This document shows, piece by piece, positions 51,472 to 60,926 of a stretch of DNA of 64,000 nucleotides. The translations under genes and the position numbers were made by a program. Source of the stretch: Deltaproteobacteria bacterium. Lineage in GTDB: Bacteria > Desulfobacterota > GWC2-55-46 > JADFVP01. The stretch lies in contig JAJCZH010000027.1 of NCBI GenBank assembly GCA_029262515.1, forward strand, positions 52,035-116,034, written 5' to 3'. Under the pieces are notes generated by a model. That model was not told where the DNA came from, did not search any database, and saw only the letters and a list, made by a program, of their open reading frames with translations. Position 1 is the stretch's first letter, and the number at the start of each line of letters is the position of its first letter.

Positions 51472-52815
51472 ATGATCATAATACTGCTTATTGCATCTGT
51501 AGTTGTGGCAATGTTTCTTACGGCTGTGCGCCCAGTCTATAGCCTGATTTTCGGCATGCTGCTGATGTATAACCCGGTTTACAGCTTCTTTGTAATAAAC
51601 TTGCATGGGTTTGAAGAGGCAAAAATCAGGGTCGCCTTGAGCCTGCTTACCATGGCAATGCTTGTTAATGTTCTTGTCTTTAACAGGTGCTTCAATTCCG
51701 GTTTTCGTCGTCACAAAACGGTAATTGATAGAGTATTGCTTTTACTTATACCATTCGTAATTTTTTCCTTTGTTACCGGTATCGTTCTTGGACATTCGTT
51801 AACAGAGGTGCTGGCGAGCAGTTTCCCGTTTGTTGAGGGGGTGGCCTTCTTTTTTCTTACAGGTTATGTAATAAAAGAGCGTACAGAGGTGAGGCTTCTC
51901 TATATACTTTTAGCTTTTTGGGTTTTTATCAATTTTTTGCCGGCGATTTTCCTATATCTTAAGTTCGGATCCGTATACTTTTTCAAGCTCAGGTTTGGAA
52001 GCGTTCATGTCGGCAGGCTTACCGATTTTATGGTTTCGCTTATCTGCCCGATGCTCTTTGCCTACCTTATCCACTCGAAAAAAAGCCTTGAAAAGAAGGT
52101 GTTGCTCTTGCTCCTTCTGCTAGGCTTATTGGTCATCGTTCTGGGCTCTTTTAGAAGCGTCTGGATAGGCGTAGTGGCATCGTTTATTTATCTAATGTTA
52201 ACTATGCGTTCGTTTAGTCTTAGTTTTAAAAAATTAGTAAGCGGTTCTGTGGTTATCTGTCTTGCCATGGTAGCGGTTATCTATATGTGGAAGAGTGATG
52301 TCTTTCACGGTCTGAATATAATAGGGATGTTGACGAGCCGGCTGAGCATTGAGAGCCTTCATGAAGGCTCATCATATTCTGGTAGGTTGGCTACATATTA
52401 TGCAATATTGCACGACTCCTTTGAATTTCCATACCTGTTGGTCGGTCACGGTTTCGGAAGTGAGTTTGAGATGGGCGGGTATATGGCATTAAAGAGGATG
52501 CCGATTTCGAGCTCGCCTAATTTTTATCTAAATGTGCTCTATGAAGCAGGCTTTGTCTCATCATTTTTTATTTTTAGTATCGGCGCATATGTCTTGTGGA
52601 GGATCAGGTGGGTATACAAAAATGCTGTATCATATGAAACTCGCAGAGCGAGCCTTGCATTGCTTGGTGGCATAATATCAACAGGACTCGTCTTTACCAT
52701 GTTCCCGGCAGTTCTCCATTTTCCAATAATACCTCTGGTCAGTATCTTTATGGCCCTTATATTTTCAATGGATTCATGTGACAGGGCTCAGAATAGTTAT
52801 GATATCGTCCCCTGA
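51472..52815 (+). CDS. O-antigen polymerase/ligase-like membrane protein (Wzy_C type), first
   Basis: A 447-residue polytopic membrane protein of about ten to twelve helices. The periplasmic loop typical of Wzy/WaaL is visible: SSYSGRLATYYAILHDSFEFPYLLVGHGFGSEF, and SSPNFYLNVLYEAGFVS. The final segments are hydrophobic. It may be the polymerase of the repeat unit. A second family member lies at 58658, so one may polymerise and the other ligate. It overlaps the next glycosyltransferase gene by 17 bases if the latter starts at 52799. Confidence 0.8.
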   Translation: MIIILLIASVVVAMFLTAVRPVYSLIFGMLLMYNPVYSFFVINLHGFEEAKIRVALSLLTMAMLVNVLVFNRCFNSGFRRHKTVIDRVLLLLIPFVIFSFVTGIVLGHSLTEVLASSFPFVEGVAFFFLTGYVIKERTEVRLLYILLAFWVFINFLPAIFLYLKFGSVYFFKLRFGSVHVGRLTDFMVSLICPMLFAYLIHSKKSLEKKVLLLLLLLGLLVIVLGSFRSVWIGVVASFIYLMLTMRSFSLSFKKLVSGSVVICLAMVAVIYMWKSDVFHGLNIIGMLTSRLSIESLHEGSSYSGRLATYYAILHDSFEFPYLLVGHGFGSEFEMGGYMALKRMPISSSPNFYLNVLYEAGFVSSFFIFSIGAYVLWRIRWVYKNAVSYETRRASLALLGGIISTGLVFTMFPAVLHFPIIPLVSIFMALIFSMDSCDRAQNSYDIVP

Positions 52816-53779
52816 TGTCTCTATAATAATAGTAAGTTATAACGTACGGGAGCTTCTGTGCGCGTGCGTCGAATCGATTATTGCGTGTGTCAAAAGTGCC
52901 AGTTACGAGATTATAGTAGTCGATAACTGTTCAAACGACTCGACCGTTGAAATGCTCAGAAGTTCTTACCCTGACGTGTTACTGGTAGCCAATAAAGAGA
53001 ACAGGGGGTTTGCGAAGGCGAATAACCAAGGTATTGAGTTGAGCAAAGGGCGTTACCTTCTGTTGCTCAACCCAGATACGTTAGTAGCACAAGACCCGGT
53101 GGCCCCTGCTCTAGAATTTATGGAGAAGAGAGAAAAGGCAGGGGCTATCAGCTACAGGCTCTTAAATGCAGACAGGTCGGTACAGACGACTACTCATCTT
53201 CTGCCGAACCTAAGGACCGAGTTTTACCATTTTTTCGGGGTTAAAAGGCTTTTGAAGTTTACTCTGCTGAGGCCTGTCATAGTCTTGCTGGCCAGGGTGT
53301 TGGATGCACAGGCCACGTCTTATATAGAGTCGTACGACAGTGTTGTATCTGCGAAAGAGGTTCAGAATATTCCCGGTGCATTAATGTTTCTTAGAAGAAA
53401 GGCAATGGTAGAGGTTGGGCTTTTTGATGAGGAATTTTTTCTTTACTCGGAGGATGCTGACCTATGTAAGCGGATTGGCGAGCAGGGATGGAAGATTTTT
53501 TTACTCCCGTCAACCCCTGTAATCCATTATGAGGGACAGAGCCTGAGACCGGCCTTTGGAAGAATTTCTCCGGAACGTTACAGTGGTGAGTTTTATTATT
53601 TTAAGAAGCACTATGGTCGCTCTTCGTTAATAATATTGCGAGCAATGCTTGTGACGTCGTTGGCTTTCAGGGTGGTTTACGGGTTGGGTCGCCTGTTGTT
53701 TAGGAGGGCTGAGTACAGGGGGTTTATCGGGCAACTCAATTCATTCAAAGAGACTGTAGTTGTGTCTTTCAGAGTTTGA
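52799..53779 (+). CDS. Glycosyltransferase family 2 (GT-A), rhamnosyltransferase-like
   Basis: A 326-residue GT2 enzyme. It starts VSIIIVSYNVRELL (GT-A Rossmann), then NCSNDSTVEML, ENRGFAKANNQGIELSKGRYLLLLNPDT (DxD-type region), IPGALMFLRRKAMVEVGLFDEEFFLYSEDADLC, which is the acceptor/second-sugar signature of rhamnosyltransferase-like enzymes. C-terminal residues are hydrophobic (TSLAFRVVYGLGRLLF). I set the start at 52799, but an in-frame GTG at 52778 is equally possible; neither has a strong ribosome-binding site. Confidence 0.88.
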   Translation: MISSPDVSIIIVSYNVRELLCACVESIIACVKSASYEIIVVDNCSNDSTVEMLRSSYPDVLLVANKENRGFAKANNQGIELSKGRYLLLLNPDTLVAQDPVAPALEFMEKREKAGAISYRLLNADRSVQTTTHLLPNLRTEFYHFFGVKRLLKFTLLRPVIVLLARVLDAQATSYIESYDSVVSAKEVQNIPGALMFLRRKAMVEVGLFDEEFFLYSEDADLCKRIGEQGWKIFLLPSTPVIHYEGQSLRPAFGRISPERYSGEFYYFKKHYGRSSLIILRAMLVTSLAFRVVYGLGRLLFRRAEYRGFIGQLNSFKETVVVSFRV

Positions 53780-53830
53780 GTCTATTATGAGTTTTAAGCG
53801 ATTATTTTTACATTCTCAAAGAAGCTGCCT

Positions 53831-55000
53831 ATGTTATACGTGCTGACTATATGGGTTATAAGCCTCGGAGTGTTGCTCTATGTCTATGGCGGTTACTTGG
53901 TATTGTTGCTGTTATTGAAAAGGGTTCTCTTTCGAAAAGACGTTAACTATACCGGTTCTTCGGGCGTGGTAGAGCCTAAGAGCGTTACGGTAATAGTGGC
54001 GGCGCATAACGAAGTAAAGGTAATTGCGGCACGGATTAAGAATATACTTGAATGTGATTATGCCGGGCCTCTTGAAATAATTATCGTCTCGGATGGCTCT
54101 CGTGACGGTACAGTGGAAGAGGCCTCGGCTTTTGCCGAGTCTAACGTAAGAGTTTTAGAAGTGGCTCCGCAGAAAGGGCGTGCCAATGCGCATAATTTAG
54201 GCGCCTCTATGGCAACTGGGGAGATTTTACTTTTTACCGATGCCGAGACGGTTTTTCAAAAGGATTTTATTCGTAACATAATCGGCAAGTATGATGATCC
54301 TATGGTGGGGCTGGTGAGCGGCGAGCTCGGTTGGTTCGGCATAGACGAGACATCGGTAAGTTCGTCTATGGGCCTTTACTGGAAGTACGAACTTGCACTG
54401 CGACGTACAGAAAGCGCATTAGGAATTTTGGCTGTCGGCACCGGGGCGTGTATTTCCATTCGTTCCTATCTTTATACTCCGATCTTTTTAACAGAGGATA
54501 TTGATTGTGTTCTTCCTCTGGAGGTCATAACGCAAGGCTTCAGGGTTCTCTCTGAGCCATCGGCGATGGCAACGGATATGATTACCCAGTCGGTTGTCGG
54601 CGAGGTCAAAGCGCGTACAAGAATGGTGGCTTTGGATGTGGTCGGTTTTTTACGCCGCAAGCACCTTTTGAACCCGCTCAGGCACCCGGGCATAGCTTTA
54701 AGTATCTTCTCGCACAAGCTTCTCCGGTGGCTCAGTCCCTTTTTCATATTGGCAAACCTTCTAACCAGCTGGATACTGTCGTCTCTTCATGCAGGTTTTG
54801 CTTTTTATTGGTACCTTCAGGTTCTTCTGGTGTTGCTTGGTGGGTTGGGTCTTATTTTAGAGGTTTCAGGTAGAAGGTTATTCCCGGCCTCTCAGGTTTT
54901 CAGTTTTATTGTGGCCAACATAGGTTTTTTCCTCGGGATGCTGACGGCTATATGCGGTATTAGAATATCTAAGTATTCGAGTGCCGAAAGTGTAAAGTAG
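53831..55000 (+). CDS. Membrane glycosyltransferase family 2
   Basis: A 389-residue GT2 enzyme with an N-terminal membrane helix (residues about 3-28), a catalytic domain (VIVAAHNEVKVIAARI, IIIVSDGSRDGTVEEA, LLFTDAETVF, ILAVGTGACISIR, FLTEDIDCVLP) and three C-terminal helices (about 295-375). The TED motif fits processive or membrane-anchored members. It would add a sugar at the inner membrane. It starts 51 bases after the previous gene. Confidence 0.9.
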   Translation: MLYVLTIWVISLGVLLYVYGGYLVLLLLLKRVLFRKDVNYTGSSGVVEPKSVTVIVAAHNEVKVIAARIKNILECDYAGPLEIIIVSDGSRDGTVEEASAFAESNVRVLEVAPQKGRANAHNLGASMATGEILLFTDAETVFQKDFIRNIIGKYDDPMVGLVSGELGWFGIDETSVSSSMGLYWKYELALRRTESALGILAVGTGACISIRSYLYTPIFLTEDIDCVLPLEVITQGFRVLSEPSAMATDMITQSVVGEVKARTRMVALDVVGFLRRKHLLNPLRHPGIALSIFSHKLLRWLSPFFILANLLTSWILSSLHAGFAFYWYLQVLLVLLGGLGLILEVSGRRLFPASQVFSFIVANIGFFLGMLTAICGIRISKYSSAESVK

Positions 55001-55048
55001 TTCTTAGTACTGATAGGAAGTCTCTTTAATTCTATAAAGGGTTGTTAG

Positions 55049-56215
55049 ATGCTTAGTGTCAAAGAGGTGCCTTTTCATAGGACGCATATTACCGAAGAAG
55101 AGATTGGCGAGGTGGTCGACTCGCTACGCTCGGGGTGGCTTACTATGGGTCCGAAGACCTTGAGGTTTGAGGAGGACTTTAAGGGCTATCTTGGCGTTGG
55201 GCATGCGGTGTCGATGAACTCGTGTACCTCTTCACTGCACCTTGCGTTAAGGGCCTTGGGCATTGGCCCCGGCGATGAGGTGATAGTACCCGATATAACT
55301 TTCTCAGCAACCGCTGAAGCCGTCTGCTATACCGGGGCTACCCCTGTCATTGTAGATGTTGAGGAATATACAGGCAATATAGATATAGGTGCTGTAGAGC
55401 GGGCGATTACGCCGAAAACCAGATCTATTATTCCTGTCCACTATACCGGGCAGCCGTGTGATATGGACGAGCTGCGATTGCTGGCTGAGCCAGACGGTAT
55501 CTATCTGGTAGAAGACGCAGCGCACAGTCTGCCTGCTTGGTATAAAGGGGCTCCCGTAGGCTCTACAGGTGATATCACATGCTTCAGTTTCTATGCGACC
55601 AAGACCCTCTCTACAGGGGAAGGGGGCATGGCTGTGACCGCTTGTGACGAGTGGGCTTCAAGTATGAAGAGGGGCCGGTTACATGGCATATCACGCGATG
55701 CGTGGGACAGGTATTCCAAGGAAGGTGCATGGTTCTATGAGGTAGTTGAGCTTGGCTATAAGTACAATATGACTGATATTCAAGCTGCACTCGGGCTGAT
55801 ACAGCTAAAAAAGCTTGAGAGGATGTGGAAATGCAGGGTCGATATCGCCAGGCGCTACACAGAGGCTTTTGAAAACATTTCTGATATAATATACACTCCG
55901 GTCGTAAAATCTGATAGAATCTCATCTTGGCACCTTTATGTTGTACAGCTTAACATCGGGGCGCTTTGTGTAGACAGGGCGTCAATAATTGAACAGTTGA
56001 AGCTTGCTGGCGTTTCGACGAGCGTCCACTTCATTCCGCTCCATATTCATCCATTCTACAGGGATACTTTTGGTATCAGTGGCAAGGACTTCCCAGTTGC
56101 TGAAGAACGGTTCAAGAGGATGATCAGCTTACCTATATACCCGGGTATGACCGATACGGAAGTAGACTTTGTTATTGATACAGTCATTTCAACACTAAAA
56201 AGATACCGTCGATGA
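55049..56215 (+). CDS. DegT/DnrJ/EryC1 sugar aminotransferase (PglE-like)
   Basis: A 388-residue PLP-dependent aminotransferase. Motifs: SGWLTMGP, SCTSSLHLALRALGIGPGDEVIVPDITF, EDAAHSLPA, and the PLP Lys185 in FYATKTLSTGEGG; the C-terminal STSVHFIPLHIHPFY is the substrate lobe. It lacks the CBS module of its paralogue at 39766. It overlaps by four bases with the dehydratase-containing fusion that follows, matching the PglF-PglE pair that turns UDP-GlcNAc into a 4-amino-4,6-dideoxy sugar. Confidence 0.92.
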   Translation: MLSVKEVPFHRTHITEEEIGEVVDSLRSGWLTMGPKTLRFEEDFKGYLGVGHAVSMNSCTSSLHLALRALGIGPGDEVIVPDITFSATAEAVCYTGATPVIVDVEEYTGNIDIGAVERAITPKTRSIIPVHYTGQPCDMDELRLLAEPDGIYLVEDAAHSLPAWYKGAPVGSTGDITCFSFYATKTLSTGEGGMAVTACDEWASSMKRGRLHGISRDAWDRYSKEGAWFYEVVELGYKYNMTDIQAALGLIQLKKLERMWKCRVDIARRYTEAFENISDIIYTPVVKSDRISSWHLYVVQLNIGALCVDRASIIEQLKLAGVSTSVHFIPLHIHPFYRDTFGISGKDFPVAEERFKRMISLPIYPGMTDTEVDFVIDTVISTLKRYRR

Positions 56216-58668
56216 AAAGATCTATAGATATAGTGCTGGCCTTATTCGGATTGGTTCTATTTTCCCCTTTTTGCCTGTTAATAGCTCTGGCAGTAAAGCT
56301 AAATAGTCGTGGGCCTGTTTTTTTTACTCAAAAGAGGGTCGGTAAGAATTTTAAGCTCTTTACGCTTTACAAGTTCAGGTCTATGGTAACAGGTGTGTCA
56401 GGTACAGGTCCGCAGATAACTGCTGGCGGGGATTCGAGAGTGACTCCACTTGGGCGCTTTATGCGTAAATATAAGATAGATGAATTTCCACAGGCCATAA
56501 ATGTTTTAAAGGGCGATATGAGCATAGTGGGGCCGAGACCGGAGGTTGACGAGTTCGTACAGAAGCACCGTAAGGATTATGAAAAGATTCTCTCGGTAAG
56601 GCCGGGAATGACCGATATTGCTTCATTGCATTTTATAAATGAAGAGTCACTTCTTTTCGGCAAGATCGATCCGGAGACCTATTATTGCAACTATATTCTT
56701 CCCGAAAAGATAAAGTTGTCTAAAGAGTATGTCAGGAAGTCTTCTATTTGTTTCGACCTAAAGCTTATAGCCGGCACATTCTTTAAACTGGCCTACCCTA
56801 ATGAACTTCTGGACGGTATTCTTGAAAAGGTTTCCGGTTACCGGAGGCCGCTTGTTATAATGATAGAGGTCGTAATATTTGCGATTTCAAATTATCTTGC
56901 CTTTGCCGTAAGGTTTGACTCTAATATCCCAGGTGATATTTTCAACCTCTTTCTGCTCTACCTACCGTCTATCATGCTCTTTAGGCTCATATTTCTCTTC
57001 AGCTTTTCAATAGACAGGGGGTTATGGAGATATGTAAGCACAAGAGATCTCTTTAAGATAGCAGGTGCGATTACTTCCGGCACCGTACTCTTTTTTGTTA
57101 CCGTGAGGTACCTCTTTGGAGAGACTTCTTACCCCATGTCCATATACCTGCTCGACTGGTTTTTCAATATGACGTTGCTGACGGGGGTGAGGTTTGTACG
57201 CCAGGTTCATGACAAGGTGCTCTCCTTCGATACGACGCTGAAGAACCAGGTTATAATAGTAGGCGCGGAAGATGCGGCAGATATGCTTATTCGAGAAATT
57301 ACGCAGAGTCCATATTGTCCTTACAGGGTTTTAGGTCTCGTTGATGACGACCCGGAGAAGAAGGGTACCATTATACGGGGTGTACCTGTTCTTGGGACAA
57401 GGAAGAATCTTAAGAAGATAATCGAAGACGAAGAGCCTGATGAGTTGCTGGTTGCCATGCCGCTATTAAGTTCTGTTGATCTCGATGGTGTGGTTAAGGA
57501 GTTGCGTGAGTACGGGGTGCCTATTAAGGTGGTGCCGGGCATACTGTCGCTTCTTACCGGCAAGAACGTTCTGCAAAATTTTGATATGCTAAACCCGGAA
57601 GACGTTCTTTTCAGAGAATCCACAGAGAACGTGGACGAGTTGCAGCTATATGAGTTTATAGAGGGTAAGAGCGTAATGGTAACCGGCGCCGGTGGATCTA
57701 TCGGTTCCGAGCTATCCAGGCAGATTGCAGCGCATAAACCACAGCGGCTTATTCTCTTTGAACGCCATGAGGAGAGCCTCTACAGTGTTGGCATCGATTT
57801 TGTCAAAACATACGGGGAGGAGGCCTCTTTTTTTGAGCTTGTCATAGGTGATGTGACCGACAGGTGCAGAGTAAACGAAGTTATGCAGAAGTATCGTCCC
57901 GATATTGTCTTTCATGCGGCAGCATACAAACATGTTCCTCTTATGGAGAGCAACCAGTCGGAGGCGATTAAGACGAATGTTGGAGGTACGAGAATTATTG
58001 CCGAGGAGTCGAGCGCTTCGGGTGTAGATATGTTTGTTCAGATTTCAACGGACAAGGCCGTCAATCCTGTAAATATAATGGGAAAGACAAAGGCCATGGC
58101 AGAAGGCATTGTACGAAGTCTTGGTGCGGAGCATGGCAATAACACCCGGTTTATTACGGTCAGGTTCGGCAATGTGCTAGGTTCAAGCGGTAGCGTTGTG
58201 CCGTTATTTAAGGATCAGATAAAGAAGGGTGGCCCGGTAACGGTTACGCACCCGGACATCACTCGTTTCTTCATGACTATCCCGGAGGCGGTAAGGCTTG
58301 TACTCCACGCTGCCATACTTGGCGAAGGCGGAGAGCTTTTTGTTCTTGATATGGGAGAGCCGATCAAGATAGTTGATCTTGCAAGAAGAATGATCAATCT
58401 TTACGGATATAAACCCGGCTTTGATATAGAAATTGTCTTTACGGGGTTGCGTTCCGGAGAAAAACTGCACGAAGAGCTTTTTAATGATAAAGAGAAGGTG
58501 ATGCAGACTACACACCATAAGATTATGAAAGTTGAAGCTTTAGAGCCTTCGCTGCATGAGCAAGACGTTGCGGCCAAACTGTATAAAGAAGTTGATGCAG
58601 CAGCTTATGAAGCAGGTTTTAAAAAGGTTGTCGAGGGTAGAAGTTTTGAGGGTGTAAGTGTCAAGTGA
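56212..58668 (+). CDS. Fusion of an initiating phosphoglycosyl transferase with a PglF/CapD-type nucleotide-sugar dehydratase
   Basis: An 818-residue fusion. Residues 1-205 are a bacterial sugar transferase (monotopic phosphoglycosyl transferase): an N-terminal hydrophobic helix, TLYKFRSM, the catalytic Asp90-Glu91 in YKIDEFPQ and SIVGPRPE. Residues 210-818 form a membrane-bound NDP-sugar 4,6-dehydratase: about four helices (210-330), a CoA-binding-like Rossmann domain (340-440), then the SDR domain with GAGGSIGS (492-499), STDKAVNPVNIMGKTK with the Met/Lys catalytic pair typical of PglF/WbpM (residues 612-627). The dehydratase product, 4-keto-6-deoxy-GlcNAc, would pass to the aminotransferase upstream and then be loaded onto the lipid carrier by the N-terminal half. 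ATGA overlaps with the DegT gene. Confidence 0.94.
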   Translation: MKRSIDIVLALFGLVLFSPFCLLIALAVKLNSRGPVFFTQKRVGKNFKLFTLYKFRSMVTGVSGTGPQITAGGDSRVTPLGRFMRKYKIDEFPQAINVLKGDMSIVGPRPEVDEFVQKHRKDYEKILSVRPGMTDIASLHFINEESLLFGKIDPETYYCNYILPEKIKLSKEYVRKSSICFDLKLIAGTFFKLAYPNELLDGILEKVSGYRRPLVIMIEVVIFAISNYLAFAVRFDSNIPGDIFNLFLLYLPSIMLFRLIFLFSFSIDRGLWRYVSTRDLFKIAGAITSGTVLFFVTVRYLFGETSYPMSIYLLDWFFNMTLLTGVRFVRQVHDKVLSFDTTLKNQVIIVGAEDAADMLIREITQSPYCPYRVLGLVDDDPEKKGTIIRGVPVLGTRKNLKKIIEDEEPDELLVAMPLLSSVDLDGVVKELREYGVPIKVVPGILSLLTGKNVLQNFDMLNPEDVLFRESTENVDELQLYEFIEGKSVMVTGAGGSIGSELSRQIAAHKPQRLILFERHEESLYSVGIDFVKTYGEEASFFELVIGDVTDRCRVNEVMQKYRPDIVFHAAAYKHVPLMESNQSEAIKTNVGGTRIIAEESSASGVDMFVQISTDKAVNPVNIMGKTKAMAEGIVRSLGAEHGNNTRFITVRFGNVLGSSGSVVPLFKDQIKKGGPVTVTHPDITRFFMTIPEAVRLVLHAAILGEGGELFVLDMGEPIKIVDLARRMINLYGYKPGFDIEIVFTGLRSGEKLHEELFNDKEKVMQTTHHKIMKVEALEPSLHEQDVAAKLYKEVDAAAYEAGFKKVVEGRSFEGVSVK

Positions 58669-59926
58669 TAAACAGTGCCTGAGGGTCGAACTTCTTATTC
58701 TTCTCCTGGCAGGTCTTTATCTCTTTGTGCTTCCTCTCCCAAATGTAGTTACTGTAAGGGAAGGGAGCCTTTTTCTCGCTATTTTTCTTACAATAGTCTT
58801 GAAGTTAAAGGAAAGGCGGTGGGAGTGGCCGCCGGTGAGCAGTCTTCTTCTACTCTTGTTACTCTCTTCTCTCATCTCTGTGACCGTTAGTCATGATGCC
58901 TGGTTCTCTTTGTCGGAAATAAAAAAAGATGTTATCTATCCGGTTCTTGCCTTTGTACTGTTCTATACGGTGACAAAGGGTAAGAGGGAATTTGTCTGCC
59001 TGGCCGTACCTGTATTTTTTTCTGCATTCCTTATACTCACCGCAAGCTACGTAAGTTACTACTTCCTTGGGCTCAGGTACGAAGACTTGCACTTCAGCGG
59101 TTATCTGTATGGGTCGAAGGCTTATTACGTATTTATCCTGCTTGCAGTCTCGTCACTCTGCGTACCTTTTATTATATCCGGTACTGCTAATAAAATACTC
59201 AGAATATGTTCTTCTGTCTTGATTCCTCTCTGTTTAGTCGGGATGTATATTGCCAAGCTTAGGGCCGGGTATCTTGCCGTAGTGGTTGCCGTGTCGGTCT
59301 ATTTGATATATACGAATTTTATACGGAAGAGTTTTAAAAGGAAGGCCATCATCCTGGTCTGTATGCTTGTCATAGGTGTGCTTACTCCCGGGCTGATAGC
59401 AAGCAGGAATTTTAGCTTAAATCTAAAAAGTTATAATACCGCTCTCTCGCGTCTGGAAAATGAAGAGCGGATTGTAATCTGGAAAAAATCGCTTAGGGAA
59501 ATATCAGACAATCCAGTTTTTGGTAAGGGGTTCGGGAACAAGAATGTCCGTGTTGTTTTAGAGAATAAGCTGATCGATTACCCGGAGGTTGAGTCTTATA
59601 CACTCGATTCGCATAACCTGTTCCTCAATTACGGGTTGATGTCCGGTGTCGGTGGTTCGCTTGTGCTGGTACTTGTCTTTGGTAGAGTTTTTTGGCTGTT
59701 GCACGGCAGGGCGGTATACTTTCTAGGTGGTGATAAGTTTATGTTCGGCGTCGCTCTTTTCGGGCTCCTTTTGTTGGCAGTTTTTATCAGTATGAACTTA
59801 ACATCCGACATAATGACACGTCATTGCGGTCAATTTTTTTGGGCCTTAATGGGTATGGTTTTTGGTGCCGCTCGTCTGCCTGATGAAATGAAAGGAACTA
59901 AAGATTTAAAGGCTCTAAATCGATAG
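58658..59926 (+). CDS. O-antigen ligase/polymerase-like membrane protein (Wzy_C type), second
   Basis: A 422-residue polytopic membrane protein. About ten helices surround a periplasmic loop with RIVIWKKSLREISDNPVFGKGFGNKN and the SHNLFLNYGLMSGVG motif of the WaaL/Wzy_C family, including the His of the SHN triplet that is important in ligases. Compare the gene at 51472, where this His is replaced (SSPNF). That difference makes this the better ligase candidate. The start is GTG at 58658, overlapping the previous gene by eleven bases. It is the last gene of the operon. Confidence 0.85.
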   Translation: MSSDKQCLRVELLILLLAGLYLFVLPLPNVVTVREGSLFLAIFLTIVLKLKERRWEWPPVSSLLLLLLLSSLISVTVSHDAWFSLSEIKKDVIYPVLAFVLFYTVTKGKREFVCLAVPVFFSAFLILTASYVSYYFLGLRYEDLHFSGYLYGSKAYYVFILLAVSSLCVPFIISGTANKILRICSSVLIPLCLVGMYIAKLRAGYLAVVVAVSVYLIYTNFIRKSFKRKAIILVCMLVIGVLTPGLIASRNFSLNLKSYNTALSRLENEERIVIWKKSLREISDNPVFGKGFGNKNVRVVLENKLIDYPEVESYTLDSHNLFLNYGLMSGVGGSLVLVLVFGRVFWLLHGRAVYFLGGDKFMFGVALFGLLLLAVFISMNLTSDIMTRHCGQFFWALMGMVFGAARLPDEMKGTKDLKALNR

Positions 59927-60114
59927 GTACGCGCTGTGATTACGCCTCTTTGATAGAAGAGCAAACAGTGTTAGTGTTGTAATCTTTATAAGTAAATAGT
60001 AGGTAGCATTTCTGTTGGCGAAGCATGCAACGTATGTCAAGAGCAGTTTCGGCTGAGTGGTGGTTTTTATAGTATGATATGAGAAGTGAGGTTGTTGGAG
60101 ATTGAGTTATGCGT

Positions 60115-60540
60115 TTACTCGCCCTGTTCGCCAGGTGCGTTACGCCAGTCAATATTTTGGAAGTAGTTGGCACAGGTCTTGCCAAAATGCTTTGCGCGTT
60201 GCACTTCAAAAGTATCCACGCCAACCACGCGTTTTTTTTCGTACCAGATAATGGCATATACGTCGTGTGACATCGTGCTTGAACAGTACTGCCAGGCCCA
60301 TTGCGTGATTAGGCTTTTTTTTATTTCCGGCTCTCTTGCTTGAATATTCTGCGGTTTGCCCAGGATAGATTTTACTGTCTCACCTGTTGAGCCTTCCTTT
60401 ATCGTGGCTGCGTTGGAGAGCAGTTGCGAGTTAACCGCACAGCCTGTAAAGACGATAAGGCATATAATTGCCGCGATCGATTTAATCAAAGATCCGGTAT
60501 TATGAAATTTGCTGGCAGTGTTGGTGAATAACGAGTGCAT
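60115..60540 (-). CDS. Small lipoprotein, SmpA/BamE-like
   Basis: A 141-residue lipoprotein. The signal region ends in a lipobox IVFTGC (Cys near residue 34), a long leader that may mean the true start is slightly internal. The mature part shows TIKEGSTGETVKSILGKPQNIQ, the pattern of SmpA/OmlA/BamE-type domains (G-xT-xxxV-xxxLG-xP), followed by QWAWQYC and further Cys residues. BamE takes part in outer-membrane protein insertion; here only similarity is claimed. It is transcribed toward the glycan operon and has no near partner. Confidence 0.75.
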   Translation of the reverse strand: MHSLFTNTASKFHNTGSLIKSIAAIICLIVFTGCAVNSQLLSNAATIKEGSTGETVKSILGKPQNIQAREPEIKKSLITQWAWQYCSSTMSHDVYAIIWYEKKRVVGVDTFEVQRAKHFGKTCANYFQNIDWRNAPGEQGE

Positions 60541-60926
60541 GTTTGCCTGTTAAAATAGAGTGTGACTGAAGGTATTGTAGAGTAAACCGGAAAAATTTGA
60601 ATAAGTATACACTTAGTTGCACCACGTCGTCAACAAATTAATTGTTACATTTCAAGGTCTGTTCTGAATTGGTTCCATTGCTGCGTATGTTCCTTCAAGA
60701 GTGGCATTTTGCACTTTTATCAGTGTTGAGTCTCAATATACACGAGCACGTAAGCGCTATCGGCTGAGCGGGAACAGGATATATAGAATGGGCAAGGATA
60801 CACTTATTTTGCGTTTGATTTTGTGATGATAAGCGGTATATTATAAGTATAAAAACTATTAATTTTTTTGATCTCTTTTCAGGTATTAATACCTATAACG
60901 AAGATTATCGAGTGAAAGGCAACGCC
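60541..60926. other. Intergenic region with a promoter and no gene
   Basis: About 386 bases between divergent genes. A candidate promoter lies at 60815-60842. The remainder is AT-rich; I see no tRNA, riboswitch consensus or open frame longer than a few dozen codons. Confidence 0.6.
60815..60842 (+). promoter_or_regulatory. Candidate promoter for the haem-motif membrane protein
   Basis: TTGATT (60815-60820), 16-base spacer, TATATT (60837-60842), the -10 five of six to consensus; an alternative TATTAT at 60839 gives an 18-base spacer. Transcription would start near 60849. Confidence 0.45.
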
